From assembly GCA_903863195.1 (NCBI GenBank), contig CAIPAY010000134.1:1-64000 (forward strand): 64,000 bases of DNA. The letters run 5' to 3'. The DNA comes from an uncultured Holophagaceae bacterium (lineage in GTDB: Bacteria; Acidobacteriota; Holophagae; Holophagales; Holophagaceae). A program made the position numbers and the translations under genes. The notes under the pieces were generated by a model, which saw only the letters and a program-made list of their open reading frames with translations, did no database searches and had not been told where the DNA came from. Shown here one piece after another: positions 35,807-44,007 of this stretch; the stretch's first letter is position 1; every line of letters begins with the position of its first letter.

Positions 35807-36952
35807 TCAGTCCCGGCTCATCCGCAGGGTCAGGGGCAGCACCGCGAGCAGGGCGAGGGCGCCCAGGGCCCAGCCCAGGCGATAGCCGTAGTGGCCGATG
35901 GTCCAGCCCAGGCTGAAGCTGCCGAGGCCGATGCCGGCATCGAAGGCGAACAGCAGGGCGCCGAACGCGGAGCCGCGCCGCAGGGGATCCACCGTCTCCA
36001 ACAGCTTCGCGTTGAGCAGGGTGTGCAGCATGCTGTAGCCCGCGCCGTAGAGCAGGGCCGAGACCACGTGGCGGGCCGTGCCGCCAGGCAGAAAGGCCAG
36101 CAGGGCGAGGCCCGCGGTGGCGCCCAGCAGCATGGCGGGCAGCTTCCGGATGGGCCGGCGGCCGAAGCCCCGCCGCAGCATCACGAGGCGCATGAGCACC
36201 ATGCCGATGGCCATGCAGGACAGGAAGGCCGAGGGCAGGGGCAGGCCCAGGGCCAGGGCCTCCTGCGCCGTGTAGGTGCCCAGGGCGCCGTAGCCCAGGG
36301 CCACGCCGAACAGGACCACACAGGGCCCGATCACCGTGGCGTTGGGCCACTGGAAGCCCTGGACCCGGCCCTGGGGGTGGTCTTCGGGCAGGGTGGTCGC
36401 CAGGCCCCCGAGCAGGAGGAACAGGCCCGCGAGATACCAGCCAATGGGTGCGAAGCCCCAGCGCTGCTGGATCCAGAGCCCCAGCAGGGGTCCCACGATG
36501 ACCCCGCCTGGGCTGGCCAGGCCGTAGAGGCTGAGCCCATCGGCCCGCCGCTCGTCCGGCAGCACGTGGGCCAGGGAGGCCATGGTGGCCGTCAGGAGGC
36601 CCGACCAGACAATGCCGTGGGGAAAGGCCAGGAGGTAGAAACCCCAGCGGGTCGGCAGGTAAGCATAGGCGGCCAGGAACCCTGCGTAGCCCACGGCGGA
36701 GGCGATCACCAGCCGCCGGTGCCCCATGCGGTCACCCAGGTGCCCGGTGAAGAGCGCACCCAGGGCGCTGCCGAGGGTGAAGAGGGTCATGAACCGGCCG
36801 CTCTCCGCCAGGCTGGCGCCGAGCTCCCGCAGGCGCAGGGGGACGGTGGGAAACAGCTGGAACGCCGCGAAGAAGGTGATGAAGGTCAGGGCCCAGACAA
36901 GGGCGAACTGGCGGGTGAGGAGCCGCGGACGAGGGTTGGAAAGAGCCTTCAT
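35807..36952 (-). CDS. MFS transporter (first of tandem pair by coordinate)
   Basis: A 381-residue major facilitator with about twelve hydrophobic segments. The MFS loop motif GHLGDRMGHRRLVIASA follows TM2. The motif SLAESGRFMTLFTLGSALGAL matches the neighbouring paralogue almost word for word, so the two arose by duplication. The ATG overlaps the stop of that gene (ATGA) and they are surely co-transcribed. The substrate is unknown. Confidence 0.9.
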   Translation of the reverse strand: MKALSNPRPRLLTRQFALVWALTFITFFAAFQLFPTVPLRLRELGASLAESGRFMTLFTLGSALGALFTGHLGDRMGHRRLVIASAVGYAGFLAAYAYLPTRWGFYLLAFPHGIVWSGLLTATMASLAHVLPDERRADGLSLYGLASPGGVIVGPLLGLWIQQRWGFAPIGWYLAGLFLLLGGLATTLPEDHPQGRVQGFQWPNATVIGPCVVLFGVALGYGALGTYTAQEALALGLPLPSAFLSCMAIGMVLMRLVMLRRGFGRRPIRKLPAMLLGATAGLALLAFLPGGTARHVVSALLYGAGYSMLHTLLNAKLLETVDPLRRGSAFGALLFAFDAGIGLGSFSLGWTIGHYGYRLGWALGALALLAVLPLTLRMSRD

Positions 36953-38148
36953 GGCTCCAGGATGGCAGAGGGGGCGGTCCCAGTTGTCACGGTCCGGCTC
37001 TCCCGGGCGATGCGCCGGGCCGCAGGCATGGCCAGCGCCAGCAGGACCACGCCTGCGGCCCAGCCCCAGCGGAAGCTGGTGAGCTCCATGCCCCAGCCCA
37101 GCCCCAGGGCGCCGAGGGCCGTGCCCACGTCGAAGGCGAAGAAGAGGGCCCCCACGCCGGTCCCTCGCCGTTCCGCCGGGCAGGTGTCGATGATGTGCAT
37201 GAAGAGGAGCGTGTGCACCATGCCGTAGCCGCCGCCATAGACGAGGCCAGCCGTGAGATGCCGCGCCGCGCCGCCCGGCAGAAAGGCCAGCAGGGCCGAA
37301 CCCACGGTTGCTACTGCGAGCATGAGGGGCAGCAGGGCCACGGGGCGCCGCCCCATGCCGGTCAGGCTGAGCAGGGCCCGGATGCCGACCATGCCAAGGG
37401 CGAAGCAGGTGAGGAAAGCCGAGGGCCAGGCCATGCCCAGGGCCTTGGCCTCCTGGGCGCTGTAGGGGGGCATGGGTCCGAAGCCCAGACCCAGCAGGAA
37501 GAGCAGGACGACGGGCGCCCAGACCGAGCGATCCGGTAGGGTGAGCGGCTGCCTGGGACCCGTCTCCCGGGCCTCCCGGGGCAGGCTCCCGATGAGCAGG
37601 TGGAGGACGGCGAAGACCAACGCCAGGATGGCGAGCATCCAGGCGAAGCCCAGGTGGGGTAGCAGCCAGAGGCCCGCGAGCGGTCCCAGCGCCACGCCCC
37701 CGGGGCCGGAGAGGCCGAAGAGCGACATGCCCTGGGCCCGGTGTTCCGGCGTTAGGATGCCCCCTACCTTGGCGACGGAAGCGGTTCGCAGCGCGGACCA
37801 GAGCACGCCGTGGAGGGGCGCCAGGAGGTAGAAGCCCCAGCGCACCCGCAGCAGGGCATAGGCCGCGAGGATCAGCACCAGGAGCAGGGAGGACAGGCGC
37901 AGGACCCTTCGCGGGCCGAGCCGGTCACCCAGGGGGCCCGTGAACAGCGAACCAATGCCGGAACCAAGCATGAAAGCAGTCTGGAACCGGCCGCTCTCCG
38001 CGAGGCTGGCACCCAGGTCCCGCAGGTGCAGGGGCACCACCGGGAACAGCTGGTAGCCGGCGGCGAAGACCAGGAAGTAGAAGGCCCACAGGATCAGGAA
38101 CGGACGGGTGAAGATCCCCTGCTGCTCTGCTTCTGCGGACTCTGCCAT
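36949..38148 (-). CDS. MFS transporter (paralogue, second of tandem pair)
   Basis: A 399-residue major facilitator with about twelve hydrophobic segments. The N-terminal 20 residues are polar. The start at 38148 is preceded by GGAGGG and the frame opens at 38190. LGASLAESGRF and TGPLGDRLGPRRVLRLSSLL align with the neighbouring transporter. It begins 14 bases after the cytochrome c' gene stop, which places it between that gene and its paralogue in one operon. The substrate is unknown. Confidence 0.9.
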   Translation of the reverse strand: MAESAEAEQQGIFTRPFLILWAFYFLVFAAGYQLFPVVPLHLRDLGASLAESGRFQTAFMLGSGIGSLFTGPLGDRLGPRRVLRLSSLLLVLILAAYALLRVRWGFYLLAPLHGVLWSALRTASVAKVGGILTPEHRAQGMSLFGLSGPGGVALGPLAGLWLLPHLGFAWMLAILALVFAVLHLLIGSLPREARETGPRQPLTLPDRSVWAPVVLLFLLGLGFGPMPPYSAQEAKALGMAWPSAFLTCFALGMVGIRALLSLTGMGRRPVALLPLMLAVATVGSALLAFLPGGAARHLTAGLVYGGGYGMVHTLLFMHIIDTCPAERRGTGVGALFFAFDVGTALGALGLGWGMELTSFRWGWAAGVVLLALAMPAARRIARESRTVTTGTAPSAILEP

Positions 38149-38162
38149 CCCTCCAGGATGGC

Positions 38163-38534
38163 TTACTTGTCCCGGAATTTGGCGTGGCAATCCGCGCAGG
38201 TGGCCTTGAGCTCGCCCAGTCGCGCCTTGAGCACGGCTTCATCCCCGCCCGCGGCGGCGTCGGCCGCCGCCTTCGCCAGGTCGGACACCTTCTGGTTGAA
38301 CACCTTGCGCTCGCCCTCGACGCCCGCGGCGACCTTGGCCGCCTGCTTCGAGAGCGCCTCGGCATCCTTGGCCACCTCCGGGAGGTTCTTGGCGGCCAGG
38401 TTCTGGCTCATGGCCTTCATCCAGCCCGCGCGGGCCTGCATGAGTATTTGAAGGGGGCGCAGCTCGGACTGGGCTGAGGCCAGGCTGGCCATGCCGGCCA
38501 GGATGAGCGCGATCGGGAAGAGGTAGGTTTTCAT
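38163..38534 (-). CDS. Cytochrome c'-like monohaem protein
   Basis: A 123-residue periplasmic protein with a signal peptide (MKTYLFPIALILAGMASLASA). The rest is all-helical, consistent with a four-helix bundle, with one C-terminal haem site CADCHAKFRDK, the position typical of cytochrome c'. A Met near residue 40 (WMKAMSQN) is the region that usually contributes to the haem pocket. It is the first gene of an operon with two MFS transporters. Cytochromes c' bind NO; whether that holds here is inference. Confidence 0.82.
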   Translation of the reverse strand: MKTYLFPIALILAGMASLASAQSELRPLQILMQARAGWMKAMSQNLAAKNLPEVAKDAEALSKQAAKVAAGVEGERKVFNQKVSDLAKAAADAAAGGDEAVLKARLGELKATCADCHAKFRDK

Positions 38535-38709
38535 GGGTGAGTTCTCCGTCAGAGGCTGCCTCTGTGGCTTCCACGCTAGACGGTAGTGCGCGCCGGTGAA
38601 CCCTCCGGTTCAGAGATAGCTGCCAGTCCGGTCAGTCTCCGGCCCTCGTTTCCCCCGACCCCAACTTTCTCTCTGCGCTATGCTTCCGGACACCTTTCCG
38701 GAGGCAGAC

Positions 38710-39228
38710 ATGTTCCGACGCGTGGAGGACTTCAAGTCCATCTGGCAGCAGGAAGCGGAAAAGACGCTGGCTGTGTTCGCGGCCATCCCCGATGCCGCCG
38801 CCCATCAGGCTGTGGACGCCCAGCACCGCGACCTGCGGCGCCTCGCCTGGCATCTGGTGGAGACCATCCTGGAACTGCCCCAGAACCTGGGCCTCAAGGT
38901 GAAGGGTCCCGTGGCCCTCGGGTCGGACGGCTTCATCGGCGCGCCGCCCCCGACCATGGCTGAGATCGGCAGCGCCTACCGAGCCGTGAGCGAGTCGCTC
39001 CTGGATCACATGGGCAGCTGGAGCAATACGGAGCTGGGCCGCAACTTCACCCTGTATGGCGAGACCTGGACCGGCGCCTTCGCCCTCTACGTCCTCGTCT
39101 CCCACCAGACCCACCATCGCGGCCAGATGACGGTCCTCATGCGGCAGGCGGGCCTGGCCGTGCCCGCCGTCTATGGTCCGACCCGGGAAGGCTGGGCTGA
39201 CTTTGGGCTGGAACCGCCCAAGGTCTGA
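38710..39228 (+). CDS. DinB-family protein
   Basis: A 172-residue four-helix metalloprotein of the DinB family. Metal ligands are likely the His in RRLAWHLVETIL and the pair in VSHQTHHRGQMTVLMRQAG. The start at 38710 has GGAGG five bases upstream; an ATG at 38680 is also in frame. DinB-fold enzymes act as thiol transferases or on damaged-cell small thiols. It is divergent from the cytochrome c' gene. Confidence 0.88.
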   Translation: MFRRVEDFKSIWQQEAEKTLAVFAAIPDAAAHQAVDAQHRDLRRLAWHLVETILELPQNLGLKVKGPVALGSDGFIGAPPPTMAEIGSAYRAVSESLLDHMGSWSNTELGRNFTLYGETWTGAFALYVLVSHQTHHRGQMTVLMRQAGLAVPAVYGPTREGWADFGLEPPKV

Positions 39229-39659
39229 CCTTCTCCTTCCTGGGATGGCCCCGAACCAACACGCCTGAATTTTTCCCCACCATCGGTTCGTCTGGGCGGT
39301 GGGATAGGCCTTGGACTGCCTATAAAAATCTGGACGAAACCACAATTGGGATCACGCCCATCGGCTATGGGTGTAAATAAGGAATGTAAAAATTAATCTA
39401 TTATTATTTAATATTATCGATATTTTCTATGTGAAATCTCAATACAGCCTGGGTTTTTAGTGAAAAATTTCATTATTAAATTATTATGAATTTCTCAATA
39501 AATCATTTAATCAAAAGACAAGCACATCGTTTCTTGTGTCGCTTGACAGGGCCGATCAAGACTTAGAATGAGTGCAAAGTAAGTAATTTTACGTATCTCA
39601 GATCGGGCTGGTCGGCCGGATTCTGCTGGGCGCAAAGCACTCCCTACCGAGGTCAAGCC
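39229..39659. other. AT-rich intergenic island
   Basis: This 430-base stretch holds no convincing gene. Its centre (39361-39540) is about 25% GC by hand count, while flanking genes are about two-thirds GC. It contains runs such as TTATTATTTAATATTATCG and an imperfect palindrome at 39465-39493. A perfect TTGACA lies at the right edge of the AT-rich core. A transferred segment, a silenced regulatory region or a nucleoid-protein site are possible. Confidence 0.8.
39543..39569 (+). promoter_or_regulatory. Sigma70-like promoter at the edge of the AT-rich island
   Basis: A perfect TTGACA (39543-39548) and TAGAAT (39564-39569) are spaced by 15 bases, shorter than optimal. It would transcribe the ORFan at 39660 with an 80-90 base leader. 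Confidence 0.45.
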
Positions 39660-40133
39660 ATGAACCCTACGCCCACTGCCTTGCTGGACCTGCTCCGCAT
39701 GGCCATCATCCGCTGCGGCATCATCCTGCAGAATCCGCAGGGGGGTGACGCTGGGACCTTGGTGATCCAGGTGGCTCCCGGACCCATGCCCCTGGTCGTA
39801 AAGGACCCGTCCGCGGTCCGATTCCTGTTTGTGATGCGGAAGGAAGAGGTCGACCTCGGCTTCCAACTGGAACCCCAGGGAGAGGGGAGCCAACAGCTTG
39901 TCCTTTGGCTCAGCCAGGGTGGAACCCAGGTCGCTGTCCCCGTGGCCCGGGCCACGCCAGTTGGAGTGGGGGCCGGGATGCCGCTCCTGGCCATGGAACT
40001 GAACCTCCGGGGGATCCTCCTGGGGCTCTCCCAGGCCCTGTCCAACCTGAGGTGCCCTGCGACGGTCCGTCCGCAGCCGCTCCAGGCAGGGCAGGCCCAT
40101 GGCTGGGATTTTCGACAGGTCTCAGGCACCTGA
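39660..40133 (+). CDS. Hypothetical protein (unrecognised)
   Basis: A 157-residue protein I cannot assign. It begins MNPTPTALLDLLRMAIIRCG, has a beta-strand-rich middle with alternating Val and Leu (GTLVIQVAPGPMPLVVK), and contains no clear signal peptide or membrane segment. GAGG precedes the ATG by eight bases. It follows the AT-rich island and a promoter candidate, and precedes another unrecognised gene by 32 bases, so the two may be an operon. Confidence 0.6.
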   Translation: MNPTPTALLDLLRMAIIRCGIILQNPQGGDAGTLVIQVAPGPMPLVVKDPSAVRFLFVMRKEEVDLGFQLEPQGEGSQQLVLWLSQGGTQVAVPVARATPVGVGAGMPLLAMELNLRGILLGLSQALSNLRCPATVRPQPLQAGQAHGWDFRQVSGT

Positions 40134-40165
40134 CGCGGCGCCCGTGAACCGAGGTGAGTGGATTG

Positions 40166-40648
40166 ATGCTGTTCCCGGGAATGCTACCCTCCTATCCGCA
40201 GGGCGTGTTCGCCCAGGCTCTGAGTCGAGGGCATGCGCTGCCTGAGCCGGGACCCCTGCATCCCCTCCTCCCGGAGAAGGGGCTGCACGTCAGCGTCTCC
40301 CCGGGGTGTGAGGCCCAGGTGCATTCCTATCTGGGGGAGTTCGGCGTAGGAAGATACGCCTGCGGGATCCTCGGGATCAGCTACCAGCCGGGGTTCCGGC
40401 GATACCTGCCCGACCTTGGGCGCTGGCTCCCCACGGAGGCAGAGGCCTGGTCCTGCGCGGAGAGGCTGCTCAAGCACTTCGCGTCGGGGCTGAGGAAACG
40501 GGCCCTGCTCAGGCTGGAAGAGGGAACTCCTGCCCATCTCGTGCTGGCGGTGGTGATTCCCCTGGAGGGACCGTGCGGTCACGCGACCGCCTGCAGGGTC
40601 CTGGGAGAGGCCTTTCCCCCCAGCCGAATCGATTACAGTCCGAGATAA
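40166..40648 (+). CDS. Hypothetical protein (unrecognised)
   Basis: A 160-residue protein with no family I recognise. It starts MLFPGMLPSYPQGVFAQAL and includes a Tyr/Gly-rich middle (GEFGVGRYACGILGISYQPG). The ATG at 40166 has GAGGTGAG at ideal spacing, a near-perfect ribosome-binding site; an upstream GTG at 40154 lies within that site. Its codon composition is GC-rich like its neighbours, unlike the island before it. It is probably co-transcribed with the preceding ORFan. Confidence 0.6.
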   Translation: MLFPGMLPSYPQGVFAQALSRGHALPEPGPLHPLLPEKGLHVSVSPGCEAQVHSYLGEFGVGRYACGILGISYQPGFRRYLPDLGRWLPTEAEAWSCAERLLKHFASGLRKRALLRLEEGTPAHLVLAVVIPLEGPCGHATACRVLGEAFPPSRIDYSPR

Positions 40649-40791
40649 TTTCAGTTTTTTACCAGGATGTCCTTTCCTGGAGAAGGATTGAGAGGCTATG
40701 CTCTGGCCCGAGCACCCCTGCGCCTGCCGCTCAACCGCTCCCCAATTCCTTCGTAGCCGACTCAAGCCCAATTTCCTGAGGAGTCCCACCC

Positions 40792-43512
40792 ATGACCCAT
40801 CCCCATCTCCTGACCCGGCTCCTGCAGTCAGGCCTTGCCCTGGCCTTGGTTCTGCCGCTGGCCGCAGAGGGAGTCAAGGCTCCCGCCTCCGCCACCGGCC
40901 GAAAGGCCCAGCTTCCGCCCCTTGTCGATCGGGACAAGTTCTTCGGCAATCCTGAGATCGCCGGCGCCCAGCTGTCCCCGGACGGGCAGTGGATTGCCTT
41001 CCTCAAGCCCTGGAAGGAGACCCGGAACGTCTGGGTCAAGAAAGTGGGGGAGCCCTACACCAAGGGGCGTCTCATCACTGCTGATCCCAAGCGGCCCATC
41101 CCCGGCTTCTTCTGGAGCCGGGACAGCAAACAGATCCTCTTCGTCCAGGACAAGGATGGCGACGAGAACTACAACGTCTATGCCGTGGATCCCGCAGCCC
41201 CGGCCGCCGCAGGCAAGGAGGCTCCCGAAGCCCGCAACCTGACCGCCGCCAAGGGGGCCAGGGCGATGATCTATTCCGTGCCCAAGGCCGATCCCGACAC
41301 GATCTACGTCGGTCTCAACGATCGCGATGCCGCCTGGCATGACGTCTACAAGGTCAAGATCTCTACGGGCGAGCGGACCCTGCTCCGCAAGAACACCGAG
41401 CGCATCGCGGGCTGGGTCTTCGACAAGCAGGCCAACCTGCGTCTGGCGCTGCGCACCACGGAGAAGGGGGACACGGAGATTCTCCGGGTGGATCCTGAGG
41501 GCTTCACCAAGGTCTACGAATGCACGGTGTTCGAGTCCGCCGATCCCGTGGCCTTCCACAAGGACGGGAAGCGGGTCTACCTAGAGACCAACAAGGGCCA
41601 ACGGGACCTGACGGAACTGGTCCTCTTTGATCCCGCCACGGGCAAAGAAGAAAAGCTCGAGTCGGATCCCAAGGGCCGTGTGGACTTCGGCTCGGCCATC
41701 TTCTCGGACCTCAGCGATGAGCTGATCGCCACCACCTACCAGGACGACCGCACCCGGATCTACTGGAAGGACAAGGCCTGGGAGGCGGACTACAAGCTGC
41801 TCCAGAAGCAGCTGCCCGGGCGGGAGATCGGCATGGGCTCCTCCAGCGCCGACGAGCAGCTGCTGATGGTGGCGGCTTCCAGCGACCGGGACCCGGGCAC
41901 CCGCTACCTCTTTGACCGCCGCACCAAGAAGCTCAGCCTGGAGTACGTCTCCCGCGAGGACCTGCCCCGGGATCCTCTGGTTCCCATGCAGTCCATCCGC
42001 TACAAGTCCAGCGACGGTCTGGAGATTCCCGGCTACCTGAGCCTGCCCAAGGGGGTCCCGGCGAAGGGACTGCCCCTGGTGGTGTTCCCGCACGGGGGAC
42101 CCTGGGCGCGGGACGGGTGGGGCTTCAATCCCTACGCCCAGTTCCTGGCCAACCGCGGCTACGCGGTGCTGGCTCCCAATTTCCGGGGTTCCACTGGCTA
42201 CGGGAAGAAGTTCCTGAACGCTGGCAACAAACAGTGGGGCGACCTCATGCAGGACGACCTCACCTGGGGCGTGAAGCACCTGGTCAAGCTCGGCACCGTG
42301 GATCCCAAGCGCGTGGCGATCATGGGCGGCTCCTACGGCGGCTACGCAACCCTCGCGGGTGTGGCCTTCACGCCTGACCTCTATGCCGCCGCGGTCTCCA
42401 TCGTCGGCCCTTCCAACCTGCTGACGCTGCTGGAGACCATCCCCCCCTATTGGGAAGCTGGCCGCATCATCTTCCACGAGCGCATGGGCAACCCCAACAC
42501 GCCCGAGGGCAAGAAGCAGCTGGAGCGGCAGTCCCCGCTGAACTCCGTCGCCAAGATCAAGACCCCGCTGCTGGTGGTGCAGGGCGCCAATGACCCCCGC
42601 GTCAAGAAGGCCGAGAGCGAGCAGATCGTCATCGCCCTCCGAGACCGTGGCTTCCCCGTGGAGTACATCTGCGCCCCGGACGAGGGACATGGCTTTGCCC
42701 GGCCTGTGAACAGCCAGGCCATGATGGCCGCCGCGGAGAAGTTCCTTGCCAAGCACCTCCAGGCCCGGTTCCAGGAGGGCGGGAAGCCCGATGTCATGCA
42801 GCGCCTGCCCGAGATCACCGTGGACCCCAAGACTGTGGTGCTGGTGAAGAAGACGGATGCCGGTTCCGTGGGGGTGCCCACTCCCAGCGCCAAGCTGACG
42901 GCCGGCAGCTACACCTATGTCGGGAGCATCGCCATGGGCCCGCAGAGCATGCCGCTCTCCATGGTCCGCACCGTGAAGGAGGAGGGTGGCACCTGGCTGG
43001 TCACTGAGACCACCAAGCTGCCCGGTGGCGAAGCTGTGGATGCCGTCTGCCTGGCCAAGGACTCCCTGGTACCAGTGAAGCGCACGGTGAAGCAGGGGCC
43101 CGTCACCATCGAGCTGGCCTTTGACGGCGCCAAAGTCATCGGTTCCATGGCCATGGGCGGGGCCCCCAAGCCCATCAGCCTCGACCTGGGCGGCGGCGCG
43201 TTCGCCGACGGCCCGGGAGCCCAAGAGGTACTGGCCTGCCTGCCCCTGGCCACAGGCTACAGCGTCACCTTCCGCAACGTGGATCTTCAGCGCCAGAAGG
43301 TCGAGCTCAAGAAGGCTGCGGTCACGGGCCAGGAAGATCTCCAGGTTCCCGCCGGAAGCTTCAAGGCCTGGAAGCTGGAGCTGACCTCCGCTGAGGGGGA
43401 TCCCGGCCGCACCACCGTCTGGATTGACACGGTCACCCGCAAGGTGCTGAAGACCTCCGCCACCCTGCCCCAGATGGGGGGTGCGGTGCTCACCCTCGAA
43501 TTGCAGCCGTAG
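40792..43512 (+). CDS. S9 prolyl oligopeptidase-family peptidase with extra C-terminal domain
   Basis: A 906-residue secreted serine peptidase. The signal peptide is LLQSGLALALVLPLAAEG. A seven-bladed propeller region covers about 40-400 and an alpha/beta-hydrolase about 405-660. The nucleophile is in MGGSYGGYATLAG, the Asp in GANDPRVKKAES and the His in DEGHGFARPVN. The final 210 residues (about 695-906) form an additional beta-rich domain with APTPSAKLTAGSYTYVG-like strands, resembling a DUF3108-type fold, that S9 enzymes usually lack. A strong hairpin follows. Confidence 0.92.
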   Translation: MTHPHLLTRLLQSGLALALVLPLAAEGVKAPASATGRKAQLPPLVDRDKFFGNPEIAGAQLSPDGQWIAFLKPWKETRNVWVKKVGEPYTKGRLITADPKRPIPGFFWSRDSKQILFVQDKDGDENYNVYAVDPAAPAAAGKEAPEARNLTAAKGARAMIYSVPKADPDTIYVGLNDRDAAWHDVYKVKISTGERTLLRKNTERIAGWVFDKQANLRLALRTTEKGDTEILRVDPEGFTKVYECTVFESADPVAFHKDGKRVYLETNKGQRDLTELVLFDPATGKEEKLESDPKGRVDFGSAIFSDLSDELIATTYQDDRTRIYWKDKAWEADYKLLQKQLPGREIGMGSSSADEQLLMVAASSDRDPGTRYLFDRRTKKLSLEYVSREDLPRDPLVPMQSIRYKSSDGLEIPGYLSLPKGVPAKGLPLVVFPHGGPWARDGWGFNPYAQFLANRGYAVLAPNFRGSTGYGKKFLNAGNKQWGDLMQDDLTWGVKHLVKLGTVDPKRVAIMGGSYGGYATLAGVAFTPDLYAAAVSIVGPSNLLTLLETIPPYWEAGRIIFHERMGNPNTPEGKKQLERQSPLNSVAKIKTPLLVVQGANDPRVKKAESEQIVIALRDRGFPVEYICAPDEGHGFARPVNSQAMMAAAEKFLAKHLQARFQEGGKPDVMQRLPEITVDPKTVVLVKKTDAGSVGVPTPSAKLTAGSYTYVGSIAMGPQSMPLSMVRTVKEEGGTWLVTETTKLPGGEAVDAVCLAKDSLVPVKRTVKQGPVTIELAFDGAKVIGSMAMGGAPKPISLDLGGGAFADGPGAQEVLACLPLATGYSVTFRNVDLQRQKVELKKAAVTGQEDLQVPAGSFKAWKLELTSAEGDPGRTTVWIDTVTRKVLKTSATLPQMGGAVLTLELQP

Positions 43513-43524
43513 CCTCTGAACCTG

Positions 43525-43562
43525 CAAAGACAACGGCCGGGCTTGCCCGGCCGTTGTCTTTG
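43525..43562. terminator. Bidirectional 17-bp hairpin between S9 peptidase and dtd
   Basis: A perfect 17-bp inverted repeat (43525-43541 with 43546-43562) with a 4-base loop lies between two convergent genes. The right arm ends TTGTCTTTG, giving a T-rich 3' end on the plus strand. Confidence 0.8.
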
Positions 43563-43572
43563 CATTCCTGCC

Positions 43573-44007
43573 TCAGTGCTCCAGGATGAAGGTCACCGGG
43601 CCATCGTTGACCAGCTCGACCTCCATGTGCTCCTGGAAGAAGCCGGACTTCACCTGGGGATGCTGGGCCTTCAGCAGCTCCAGGAAGCGCCGGAAGAGCA
43701 CCCGGGCCTCGTCCTGCTTCATGGCCCGGTCGAAGGAGGGGCGGCGGCCCTTGGCGATGCTGCCGGCCAGGGTGAACTGGCTCACCGCGAGGATCTCGCC
43801 GCCGATGTCCTGCAGGCTGAGGTTCATCTTGCCGTCGGCATCGTAGAAGATCCGCAATGCGGCGATCTTGGCGGCGGCCCAGGCACAGGTCTCTTCCGTG
43901 TCTCCGGCTTCCAGACCCACCAGCACCAGGAGTCCCGGGCCGATGGTGGCCTCGAGGTCGCGGCTCCGTACGCTGGCCCGCTGCACGCGCTGGATCACGG
44001 CCTTCAT
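43573..44007 (-). CDS. dtd: D-aminoacyl-tRNA deacylase
   Basis: A 144-residue enzyme that removes D-amino acids from tRNA. Family motifs are MKAVIQRVQRASV at the N-terminus, VSQFTLAGSIAKGRRPSFDRAM, and the C-terminal NDGPVTFILEH (Gly-Pro motif). The ATG overlaps the murJ stop (ATGA), so it is the last gene of the operon. The family length is normal. Confidence 0.95.
   Translation of the reverse strand: MKAVIQRVQRASVRSRDLEATIGPGLLVLVGLEAGDTEETCAWAAAKIAALRIFYDADGKMNLSLQDIGGEILAVSQFTLAGSIAKGRRPSFDRAMKQDEARVLFRRFLELLKAQHPQVKSGFFQEHMEVELVNDGPVTFILEH

Noticed and set aside
41581-43533. 650-codon open frame on the minus strand
   Set aside because: Antisense shadow of the S9 peptidase, caused by high GC at third positions; no start signal or motifs.
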